From NCBI GenBank assembly GCA_015478765.1, contig JADMKR010000001.1, positions 1 through 8,588 of the forward strand: DNA of 8,588 bases, written 5' to 3'. This stretch comes from Flavobacterium sp. Its GTDB lineage: Bacteria > Bacteroidota > Bacteroidia > Flavobacteriales > Flavobacteriaceae. Of this stretch, positions 1 to 5,782 are shown piece by piece. Under the pieces are notes generated by a model, which was given only the letters and a program-made list of their open reading frames with translations, had not been told where the DNA came from and searched no databases. Made by a program: the position numbers and the translations under genes. Numbering within the stretch: position 1 is the stretch's first letter; each line of letters opens with the position of its first letter.

Positions 1-1622
1 TGCTACAGATGGAGGCCACAGAAAATCATGTCGGCGCTGTTGTAAGTTTCAATACTGCAAACAGCGGACAAATAACAGCAAAGATCGCATCATCATTTAT
101 CAGTTTTGAACAGGCGGAACGAAACCTGGGCGAAATTGATGGCTATGATTTTGAAAAGGTTAAAGTAAATGGCAAACGACGTTGGAACGAAGTCCTGGGC
201 CGAATTGAAGTAGAGGGCGGAACAGTCGACCAGGTCCAAACATTTTATTCATGTTTATACCGAACAGTGTTGTTTCCGCGCGCGTTTTATGAAATCAATG
301 CCGATGGAAAACCCGAGCATTATAGTCCGTATAACGGTAAAATCCTGCCTGGATATATGTACACCGATACAGGTTTTTGGGATACATTCCGATCGCTGTT
401 TCCGTTGCTAAATTTGGTTTATCCCGATGTCAATGCCAAAATTCAGGAAGGACTTTTAAATACATACCTTGAGGGCGGCTGGCTGCCGGAATGGGCAAGT
501 CCGGGTTATCGTAACATTATGGTCGGCAATAACTCGGCTTCCGTCGTCGCCGATGCTTACATAAAAGGATTGCGCGGGTATGACATCAATACGTTATACG
601 AAGCCATGCTTAAGGGTGCCAATAACGAAGGGCCGATTACTGCCGTGGCGCGCGCAGGAGCAGCCTATTATAACGATTTGGGTTATGTGCCGTATAACGT
701 CGGTATCAATGAAAATGCAGCGCGAACGCTTGAATATGCCTATGACGATTTCGCTATTTATCAACTTGCAAAAAAGTTGAAAAGGCCGAAGGCAGAAGTA
801 GCGCTTTACCGAAAAAGAAGCATGAACTATCGCAATTTGTTTGACACTTCGACGGGACTGATGCGTGGAAAGAATAAAGATGGAACTTTCCAGTCGCCAT
901 TCAACCCTTTTAAATGGGGAGATGCGTTCACCGAAGGCAACAGTTGGCATTACACATGGTCGGTTTTTCACGACGTGAGAGGTTTGGCCGACCTAATGGG
1001 CGGCAACGAAAAATTTGTTCAGAAACTCGACAGTGTTTTTACGTTGAAACCTGTGTTCGACGAAAGTTATTACGGACAGGTAATTCACGAGATCCGAGAA
1101 ATGCAGATTGCCGGAATGGGTCAATATGCGCATGGAAATCAGCCGATTCAGCACATGCCATATTTGTATAACTATGCTGCGCAACCGTGGAAAACCCAAT
1201 ATTGGGTACGGGAAATCATGAACAGGATGTATCTTCCTACGCCAGATGGATATTGCGGGGACGAAGATAACGGACAGACCTCGGCGTGGTATGTGTTTTC
1301 AGCAATGGGATTTTATCCGGTGACGCCGGCGGTCAATCAATATGTGATGGGCGCGCCATTATTTAAAAAAGTCACTGTCAATCTTCCAAATAAAAATACG
1401 GTAATCATTGAGGCAGGTGCCAATTCTGAAGAAAACAGGTATGTGAGCAAATTAGAAATTGATGGTAAAACGGTGACGCGAAATTGGATCGATCACCAAG
1501 AACTCGTAAACGGGGCCAAAGTGTTATTTACAATGGCAAATAAGCCTGAGACAAACCGCGGAAGCAAACCACAAGATGCACCGTATTCTCTCTCGGGCGA
1601 CAGCTCTAATTATAAACCCTGA
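1..1622 (+). CDS. Glycoside hydrolase family 92 (alpha-mannosidase-like) protein, 5'-truncated by the window edge
   Basis: This is the C-terminal two thirds or so of a GH92 protein, a family of Ca2+-dependent exo-acting alpha-mannosidases that are usually secreted or periplasmic. The frame is open to the left edge, so the ATG at position 9 is probably internal: GH92 proteins usually run to about 700-800 residues and 537 follow this ATG. The missing part should hold the signal peptide and most of the N-terminal beta-sandwich. Residues below are counted from that ATG. Visible family blocks are GYMYTDTGFWDTFRS, GGWLPEWASPGYRNIMVG, HGNQPIQHMPYLYNYAAQPW, and GDEDNGQTSAWYVFSAMGFY. The D418-x-D420 pair matches the catalytic-base aspartates of characterised members. 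The general-acid position, Glu in classical alpha-1,2-mannosidases (GNEP), is Gln378 here (GNQP; codon 1140-1142). A simple mannosidase label may therefore be wrong. The 3' end overlaps the convergent lipoprotein gene by 17 bp. The family call is firm, the substrate is not. Confidence 0.93.
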   Translation, partial: LQMEATENHVGAVVSFNTANSGQITAKIASSFISFEQAERNLGEIDGYDFEKVKVNGKRRWNEVLGRIEVEGGTVDQVQTFYSCLYRTVLFPRAFYEINADGKPEHYSPYNGKILPGYMYTDTGFWDTFRSLFPLLNLVYPDVNAKIQEGLLNTYLEGGWLPEWASPGYRNIMVGNNSASVVADAYIKGLRGYDINTLYEAMLKGANNEGPITAVARAGAAYYNDLGYVPYNVGINENAARTLEYAYDDFAIYQLAKKLKRPKAEVALYRKRSMNYRNLFDTSTGLMRGKNKDGTFQSPFNPFKWGDAFTEGNSWHYTWSVFHDVRGLADLMGGNEKFVQKLDSVFTLKPVFDESYYGQVIHEIREMQIAGMGQYAHGNQPIQHMPYLYNYAAQPWKTQYWVREIMNRMYLPTPDGYCGDEDNGQTSAWYVFSAMGFYPVTPAVNQYVMGAPLFKKVTVNLPNKNTVIIEAGANSEENRYVSKLEIDGKTVTRNWIDHQELVNGAKVLFTMANKPETNRGSKPQDAPYSLSGDSSNYKP

Positions 1623-2019
1623 TATTATCGCCGCTTACCTGAACGCGGTATTGCTTCATCGGGTATTGCACACCATCGGCAATCCCGGTGTACATGCTAT
1701 AAACCACGTCGTCGCACGGGCATGTTGCGAATCCGGCGTTGGCGACCAATGTCGAACATTGGGTAATAGGTTGGTTTGGACAGGCAGCATCGTAGGCAAA
1801 ATAGCCGCTTCCGCTGTTAAAAAGCCAGACACCGCGCGCACCCACATTAGAAATGTAGGCGCTGTTACCGGCAAATCGCAGGTTATTATATAGCGGCAGG
1901 TTGAGATTTACATCAGTTGAAAAGGTATAATTTTCAATATAAGGGTTGTGATTATTGAAATTGTCGCTATCACAACCAAAAAACATGGGAAGGAGCAGCA
2001 GCAGGATGTATTTTTTCAT
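1606..2019 (-). CDS. Small lipoprotein with a degenerate Rieske-like domain
   Basis: The protein has 137 residues and starts at MKKYILLLLL. It has a signal peptide and a probable lipobox ending FFGC, so Cys16 would be lipidated and the mature protein anchored in the envelope. Residues 73-137 read like a small Rieske fold: a beta-rich start, C80-P-N-Q with a further Cys at 88, then C100-P-C102-D103, a Y-S-x-Y-x-G turn, and a closing Y-R-V-Q-V-x-G-x-x-I-R-V strand. In bc1-type Rieske proteins the two boxes are CxHxxC and CPCH. They supply two Cys and two His ligands plus a disulfide. Here all four cysteines are present, but the histidine positions hold Asn82 and Asp103, so a normal [2Fe-2S] centre is unlikely. 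I recall similar flavobacterial lipoproteins annotated as hypothetical or Rieske-like. A TACTTTG sequence at 2033-2039 on this strand is only a weak promoter candidate. The gene is real with high confidence; the fold is an inference. Confidence 0.8.
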   Translation of the reverse strand: MKKYILLLLLPMFFGCDSDNFNNHNPYIENYTFSTDVNLNLPLYNNLRFAGNSAYISNVGARGVWLFNSGSGYFAYDAACPNQPITQCSTLVANAGFATCPCDDVVYSMYTGIADGVQYPMKQYRVQVSGDNIRVYN

Positions 2020-2115
2020 TTGAAATTAAGATCAAAGTATGGTACGAACAAATTTAAATTTTTTAACTTTGGTTTTCGTATGATTAACAGATTATTATAG
2101 ACCGTAATAAATTGT

Positions 2116-2123
2116 TATCTTTG
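2116..2123 (+). promoter_or_regulatory. Candidate greA promoter, -7 element
   Basis: TATCTTTG matches the Bacteroidota -7 consensus TAnnTTTG exactly. A start point about 6-7 bases downstream would give a leader of roughly 120 nt before the greA ATG. No good TTG/TTTG is seen at the expected -33 distance, so the call rests on the -7 element. A second TAnnTTTG match at 2064-2071 (TAACTTTG) also lacks a -33 partner. Confidence 0.5.
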
Positions 2124-2132
2124 CGAGAACCG

Positions 2133-2152
2133 AATCCCGTTGCGATGGGATT
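2133..2152 (+). promoter_or_regulatory. 5'-proximal stem-loop of the greA leader
   Basis: AATCCC (2133-2138) can pair with GGGATT (2147-2152) around an 8-nt loop. If transcription starts near 2129-2130, this hairpin lies at the very 5' end of the mRNA, where such structures often protect against decay. It is followed by a few T residues, but a transcript this short makes termination here an unlikely role. Confidence 0.35.
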
Positions 2153-2175
2153 TTTGTATTTATATAACCGAATCA

Positions 2176-2221
2176 GTGCTGGAGGGGAAACTGCTTTAAA
2201 GTTTCTTTTTCAGCGTTTTTT
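2176..2221 (+). terminator. Long hairpin plus T-tract in the greA leader (attenuator-like)
   Basis: Positions 2176-2192 pair with 2200-2216 without mismatch or bulge: 17 pairs, of which 11 are Watson-Crick and six are G-U, closing a 7-nt loop (2193-2199). Six T residues (2216-2221) follow directly, with a second T run (2206-2210) inside the 3' arm. The G-U pairs would be A-C mismatches in RNA from the other strand, so the structure belongs to the greA-sense transcript. It has the form of an intrinsic terminator but sits 29 bp upstream of the greA ATG, so it would act as an attenuator or as the 3' end of a short leader RNA. The fold was worked out by eye. Confidence 0.55.
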
Positions 2222-2250
2222 AATGCAGTAAAAATTTAAAAATATATATT

Positions 2251-2727
2251 ATGAGCGCAGTTTCATATTACACGGCAGAAGGATTGAAGAAATTGAGAGA
2301 TGAACTGGATTATCTTAAAAGCGTAATGCGCCCGAAGGCGTCGCAGGATATTGCCGATGCGCGGGATAAGGGTGATTTGTCTGAAAATGCCGAGTACGAT
2401 GCGGCTAAAGAAGCACAAGGCCTCCTGGAGATGAAGATCGCAAAATTGGAAGAAGTACATGCCAATGCGCGTTTAATCGACGAATCACAGTTGGATACCT
2501 CAAAAGTATTAGTTCTTTCCAATGTTAAAATTAAGAACCAGGCAAACGGCGCCGAGATGAAATACACCCTTGTTGCTGAGAGCGAAGCCGATTTAAAATC
2601 CGGAAAAATTTCTGTGACATCGCCAATTGGGAAAGGGCTGTTGGGCAAATCGGTTGGCGAAGTGGCTGAGATCACGGTGCCGAACGGAACATTGAAATTT
2701 GAGGTTTTAGAAGTTTCACGGGATTAA
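2251..2727 (+). CDS. greA: Transcription elongation factor GreA
   Basis: GreA enters the secondary channel of a backtracked RNA polymerase and stimulates cleavage of the extruded RNA 3' end. It rescues stalled complexes and improves fidelity. The 158-residue length is standard. Residues 1-77 form the antiparallel coiled-coil, with the acidic tip loop G-D42-L-S-E45-N-A-E-Y; D42 and E45 correspond to the acidic residues that help coordinate Mg2+ in the polymerase active site. Residues 85-158 form the FKBP-like C-terminal domain, with the typical SPIGKGLLGKSVGE segment and a final L-K-F-E-V-L-E strand. The ATG follows an A/T-rich stretch without a Shine-Dalgarno sequence, as is usual in Bacteroidota. 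The stop lies 7 bp before the HIT gene ATG, so the two are probably co-transcribed. The leader is long and structured (2133-2221), which suggests control after initiation. Confidence 0.98.
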   Translation: MSAVSYYTAEGLKKLRDELDYLKSVMRPKASQDIADARDKGDLSENAEYDAAKEAQGLLEMKIAKLEEVHANARLIDESQLDTSKVLVLSNVKIKNQANGAEMKYTLVAESEADLKSGKISVTSPIGKGLLGKSVGEVAEITVPNGTLKFEVLEVSRD

Positions 2728-2734
2728 TTCAATT

Positions 2735-3127
2735 ATGGCATCGATATTTACTAAAATAATCAACGGTGAAATTCCGGCGTATAAAGTAGCCGAAGACGAA
2801 CGATTTCTGGCATTTCTGGATGTGAATCCGAATGCGAAAGGACATACGCTTTGTATTCCTAAGCAAGAAATTGACAGGATTTTCGATCTCGACGCCGATA
2901 CTTATCAGGCGTTGATGGAATTTTCGCGAAAAGTTGCGATAGCTTTAGAGAAAACGATTCCGTGCAAACGCGTGGGAATGGCAGTAATTGGTTTGGAGGT
3001 TCCGCATACTCACGTGCATTTAATTCCGTTGAACAATATGGACGAGATGCGCTTTCAGAATAAAGTCAGTTTATCGAAAGATGAGTTCGAATCGATAGCG
3101 GCGCAAATCCGGTCAAATTTTTCCTAA
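2735..3127 (+). CDS. HIT-family protein (histidine triad nucleotide hydrolase)
   Basis: The 130-residue protein is a compact HIT-fold member. It begins with the family signature I-F-x-K-I-I-N-G-E-I-P-A and contains the triad motif P-H91-T-H93-V-H95-L-I-P-L. The middle His93 is expected to be the nucleophile that attacks the alpha-phosphate of nucleotide substrates. Family members hydrolyse AMP-linked compounds such as adenosine phosphoramidates, or diadenosine polyphosphates; the substrate cannot be read from sequence. The position near residue 6 that is often Cys in relatives (FCKI) is Thr here, so no N-terminal zinc site is apparent. It follows greA by 7 bp, a pairing I know to be common in Bacteroidota, so a shared transcript is likely. 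Its TAA overlaps the stop of the convergent kinase gene by four bases. The family call is secure. Confidence 0.95.
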   Translation: MASIFTKIINGEIPAYKVAEDERFLAFLDVNPNAKGHTLCIPKQEIDRIFDLDADTYQALMEFSRKVAIALEKTIPCKRVGMAVIGLEVPHTHVHLIPLNNMDEMRFQNKVSLSKDEFESIAAQIRSNFS

Positions 3128-4284
3128 TTTTTTTCTGTCGGTTTTCGGAAGCTGATTTGAATTTTAGTGCCTTTTCCTACTTCCGATTGCAACACCCTGA
3201 TTTTTCCTTTGTGATATTCCTCGACGATCCGCTTGGTTAATGAGAGTCCGAGGCCCCAGCCGCGTTTCTTAGTGGTAAATCCGGGTTCGAATATTCGTTT
3301 AAAAAGGATTTTTGGGATACCCTTCCCTGAATCGCTCACTGTTATTTTTACCGATTTTGAATCCTGCTCGATAACGATGCCGAGTGTGCCGCGGCCACGC
3401 ATAGCGTCGATTGCATTTTTGACCAGATTTTCTACTGTCCAACTGTGCAAAGCCGGATTAATGTTGATCATGATCGGATTTTCGGGTGCCGAGAAAGAAA
3501 ATTGAACCTGTTTCGAAAAGCGCGACTGAAGGTATTCGAATGACTCTTTAGTTTCTTTAACGATATCGATAAGTTCCAGTACGGGCTCTGAACCGATTTT
3601 GGAAAATCGGTCGGTTATGGTTTGCAGCCGTGTGATGTCTTTTTCAATTTCGGAAACCGTGGTTTCATCGACATTATCGGCTTTCATGATTTCGAGCCAT
3701 CCAATGAGCGATGACAATGGCGTTCCTATTTGGTGAGCCGTTTCTTTGGCCATTCCCGCCCATAATTTATTTTGGGTTGCCATTTTGGTACTTCGGTAGA
3801 AATTATAGACAACGCCGCCAAAAAGAACAATAATCATCACCAGAGCGATGGGATAATATTTCAACTTATTCAGCAATGTGGAATTTCCGTAATACAGATA
3901 CCGGAAGCTGCCGGGTACATATTCGATTATAATTGGTTCATTGTCCCGCTTCAGGTCAAGTAACGCAGCCTTGGCCGCGAGGGTATCGGCCAAAATTTCA
4001 TCGTCGAGATTGGTGATGCTGATGATACTGTCTTTTTCAGTAGTCAGGATAATCGGGATGGTGCTGTTGTGGCTGAATATTTTAAGCGGCAGCTCCATGT
4101 CGGTATTTTCATCTGCGTTGATCAGGGACTTTTGCGCTTCGGCCCACACTTCCATCTTGATGCGTTCGTCATTTTTGAATATTTGAAAAAAAATGTACGT
4201 ATTCCAAAGAATCAGCGTAACAATAAAAAAAGAAGCAATGATTATGATCCATCGGGTGACATTGCGTTTTTCTGAAAATTGCAT
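3124..4284 (-). CDS. Sensor histidine kinase, two membrane segments, no adjacent regulator
   Basis: The inner-membrane sensor kinase has 386 residues from the chosen ATG (4282-4284), giving MQFSEKRNVTRW followed by a hydrophobic segment at about 12-34. A start 18 codons upstream would add an atypical hydrophilic leader. Residues 35-140 form a probable periplasmic sensing region without a fold I recognise. A second membrane segment (143-163) leads directly, with no HAMP domain visible, to the dimerisation and phosphoacceptor box GMAKETAHQIGTPLSSL, with His184 as the phosphorylated residue. The ATPase domain has the N box (N286, N290 in ENLVKNAIDAM), the G1 box D318-S-G-K-G, an F box (RIFEPGFTT) and the G2 box WGLGLSL (344-346). 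All catalytic motifs are intact, so activity is expected. No response regulator lies nearby, so the partner and signal are unknown. The gene is divergent from the flavin-reductase gene across 130 bp. No convincing promoter is seen; TATATTTA just upstream of the start is a weak -7 candidate. Confidence 0.95.
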   Translation of the reverse strand: MQFSEKRNVTRWIIIIASFFIVTLILWNTYIFFQIFKNDERIKMEVWAEAQKSLINADENTDMELPLKIFSHNSTIPIILTTEKDSIISITNLDDEILADTLAAKAALLDLKRDNEPIIIEYVPGSFRYLYYGNSTLLNKLKYYPIALVMIIVLFGGVVYNFYRSTKMATQNKLWAGMAKETAHQIGTPLSSLIGWLEIMKADNVDETTVSEIEKDITRLQTITDRFSKIGSEPVLELIDIVKETKESFEYLQSRFSKQVQFSFSAPENPIMININPALHSWTVENLVKNAIDAMRGRGTLGIVIEQDSKSVKITVSDSGKGIPKILFKRIFEPGFTTKKRGWGLGLSLTKRIVEEYHKGKIRVLQSEVGKGTKIQISFRKPTEKN

Positions 4285-4365
4285 CCATGTAGTTTTGCCA
4301 TAAATATAGCAAAATCTTACGTGTTGGGAGCGCAGCACTGTTAGTTGATAAATCCTGAAAACATA

Positions 4366-4398
4366 TTTAGCGGGTGTTGTTGCATTTGGTTACTTTTG
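4366..4398 (+). promoter_or_regulatory. Candidate promoter of the flavin-reductase operon
   Basis: TACTTTTG at 4391-4398 matches the Bacteroidota -7 consensus TAnnTTTG exactly. TTTAG (4366-4370) lies 20 bp upstream as an imperfect -33 element. The start codon is 16 bp after the -7 element, so the leader would be only about 10 nt. Confidence 0.5.
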
Positions 4399-4414
4399 TT
4401 TAAACCGCTAATTT

Positions 4415-5299
4415 ATGATCAGTTTCGAGCCTAAAGACATCGCGCCAGCCCAGTTGCAAGCGTATTTACAGGGATCTGTTGGCCCGCGGCCCATAGCTTT
4501 TGCAAGTACGATGGACAAGGACCGCAAGCCTAATTTATCACCGTTCAGTTTTTTTAATGTTTTCAGTTCCAATCCGCCGATTCTGATATTTTCTCCTGCG
4601 CGGAGAGTTCGCGACAATACGGTCAAACATACGTTACTAAACGTAGAGGCGACACGCGAAGTAGTGATCAATATCGTGAATTTTGATATTGTACAGCAGG
4701 CATCGCTGTCGAGTACAGAATATCCTGACGGGGTTAATGAATTTTTGAAATCGGGATTGACCCCGCTGCCCTCGGATATAGTGAAACCATACCGCGTTGC
4801 CGAGTCGCCTGTGCAGTTTGAGTGCAAGGTGAACGAGATTATCGCGTTAGGACAAAACGGCGACGCTGGTAATCTGGTTATTTGCGAGGTTGTTAAAATG
4901 CATATCAACGAGCTAATACTCGATGAAAATGGCGCGATCGACCAGCATAAAATCGATTTGGTTTCGCGAATGGGTGGAAATTGGTATTCAAGGGCGAACA
5001 AGGGACTTTTCGAAGTTCCGAAACCGTTGACGACTTTGGGAATTGGTGTGGATAATATTCCGCAGAGTATCAGGGAAAGCAGTATTTTTGATGGTAATGA
5101 CTTGGGGATGCTTGGAAATATTGAGGCGTTGCCAACGACTGATGAAGTCGCTATATTTGTAAATCAGAATTTTGCAGTAAAGGGCGTTTTGAGTTCGGAT
5201 GACATTGCAAAACAACACCGGTTGGCCAAGGATTATTTACAGGCAAATGATGTACTGGCGGCGTGGAAGGTACTATTGGCTAATAAGGAAATAAAATAA
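4415..5299 (+). CDS. Flavin reductase-like domain protein (FMN-binding split barrel)
   Basis: The 294-residue protein has an N-terminal flavin reductase-like domain of the DIM6/NTAB type at about 10-195. Recognisable blocks are V-G-P-R-P-I-A-F-A-S-T (22-32) and N-L-S-P-F-S-F-F-N (40-48), which form the flavin-binding part of the split beta-barrel, plus S-P-V-Q-F-E-C-K-V near 131-139 and R-M-G-G-N-W-Y-S near 185-192. Family members bind FMN and either reduce flavin with NAD(P)H or act as flavoenzymes on small substrates. A C-terminal extension of about 95 residues goes beyond the usual domain; I do not recognise a domain in it. There is no signal peptide, so it is cytosolic. DUF3127 follows after 15 bp, consistent with an operon. 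The substrate is unknown. Confidence 0.9.
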   Translation: MISFEPKDIAPAQLQAYLQGSVGPRPIAFASTMDKDRKPNLSPFSFFNVFSSNPPILIFSPARRVRDNTVKHTLLNVEATREVVINIVNFDIVQQASLSSTEYPDGVNEFLKSGLTPLPSDIVKPYRVAESPVQFECKVNEIIALGQNGDAGNLVICEVVKMHINELILDENGAIDQHKIDLVSRMGGNWYSRANKGLFEVPKPLTTLGIGVDNIPQSIRESSIFDGNDLGMLGNIEALPTTDEVAIFVNQNFAVKGVLSSDDIAKQHRLAKDYLQANDVLAAWKVLLANKEIK

Positions 5300-5314
5300 T
5301 TAAATACAGAGAAG

Positions 5315-5707
5315 ATGGAAGTTACAGGAAGAATCAAGGTTATCAATGCTGAGCAGCAGGTGAGCGCCAGCTTTAGGAAAAGGGAATTGGTGGTTACGAC
5401 CGACGAGCAATATCCGCAACATATCATGGTGGAGTTTACGCAGGACAAATGCGATTTACTGAATAATTACCGCCCCGGAGAACCGGTAAAAGTTTCTATC
5501 AATTTGCGTGGCCGCGAATGGGTGAGTCCGCAGGGGGAAACCAAATATTTCAATAGCATCCAAGGCTGGAGAATTGAAAAACTGCAAAACGAGGCGCCAA
5601 CTCAAGGTCCGCCGATTCCTGCAGCGCAGCCATTCGAACCGGCAACAAATGTGATTGATGAAGAGCACGACGATTTGCCTTTCTGGTATACGCTTAAAGT
5701 TTTTTAG
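5315..5707 (+). CDS. DUF3127 family protein with an SSB-like acidic tail
   Basis: The 130-residue protein matches my recollection of DUF3127, a family almost confined to Bacteroidota, through MEVTGRIKVI, the E-Q-Y-P-Q-H-I-x-V-E-F segment (31-41) and N-L-R-G-R-E-W (63-69) with a later F-N-S-I-Q-G-W-R-I-E strand (79-88). The compact beta-rich first 90 residues, a Pro/Ala-rich linker (about 94-112) and an acidic end D-E-E-H-D-D-L-P-F (115-123) resemble the plan of single-stranded-DNA-binding proteins. In SSB, a terminal DDDIPF-type tip recruits partner proteins. That parallel is an inference; no function is established here. Unusually, seven residues (WYTLKVF) follow the LPF, and the TAG stop lies in the left arm of a palindromic repeat. 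It is probably co-transcribed with the flavin-reductase gene 15 bp upstream. Confidence 0.88.
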   Translation: MEVTGRIKVINAEQQVSASFRKRELVVTTDEQYPQHIMVEFTQDKCDLLNNYRPGEPVKVSINLRGREWVSPQGETKYFNSIQGWRIEKLQNEAPTQGPPIPAAQPFEPATNVIDEEHDDLPFWYTLKVF

Positions 5708-5768
5708 CCACGAATTTCACTAATTTGCACGAATACTATTTGTGTGAATTCGTGAAAATTCGTGGCTT
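5706..5768. repeat. Palindromic intergenic repeat built from CACGAATT-type units
   Basis: AGCCACGAATTT (5706-5717) is perfectly inverted at 5756-5767, and the symmetry continues less exactly inward through TCAC/GTGA blocks to an A/T-rich centre near 5735-5740. Each arm is itself made of roughly 9-10-nt degenerate units (CACGAATTT, CACTAATTT, CACGAATAC on the left; AATTCGTG copies on the right). I recall similar CACGAATT palindromes scattered between genes in flavobacterial genomes, but could not check copy number. It contributes the last two bases of the DUF3127 stop codon and ends 15 bp before the aat ATG. The + strand transcript could fold into a hairpin followed by a T-rich run, so it may act as a terminator or processing site. 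Confidence 0.75.
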
Positions 5769-5782
5769 ATATTTTTAAAACT

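Noticed and set aside
1576..1893. 105-codon plus-strand frame downstream of the GH92 gene
   Set aside because: It is antisense to the lipoprotein gene, whose signal peptide, lipobox and cysteine pattern are clearly real. Its translation has no recognisable features.
2064..2071. TAACTTTG as the greA promoter -7 element
   Set aside because: It matches TAnnTTTG but has no -33 partner. The nearer match at 2116-2123 fits the leader better. It could still be a secondary promoter.
2133..2155. AATCCC/GGGATT stem plus T-run as an intrinsic terminator
   Set aside because: It would end the transcript about 25 nt after the predicted start point. A 5' stabilising stem-loop is more plausible.
2263..2675. 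Antisense frames of 65 and 121 codons within greA
   Set aside because: They are shadows of the greA coding sequence with no start signals or recognisable domains.
4285..4338. Upstream ATG (4338) for the histidine kinase
   Set aside because: The extra 18 residues are unlike a kinase N-terminus. Starting at 4284 puts a short charged segment before the first membrane helix, as expected.
4408..5001. 197-codon minus-strand frame opposite the flavin-reductase gene
   Set aside because: It is long by chance. It covers the start region of a well-conserved flavin reductase-like gene, and its own translation is low in recognisable motifs.
5762..5782. GTG as the start of aat
   Set aside because: It lies within the right arm of the palindromic repeat, and the added residues (MAYIFKT) do not resemble the family. 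The ATG at 5783 gives a normal Aat N-terminus.
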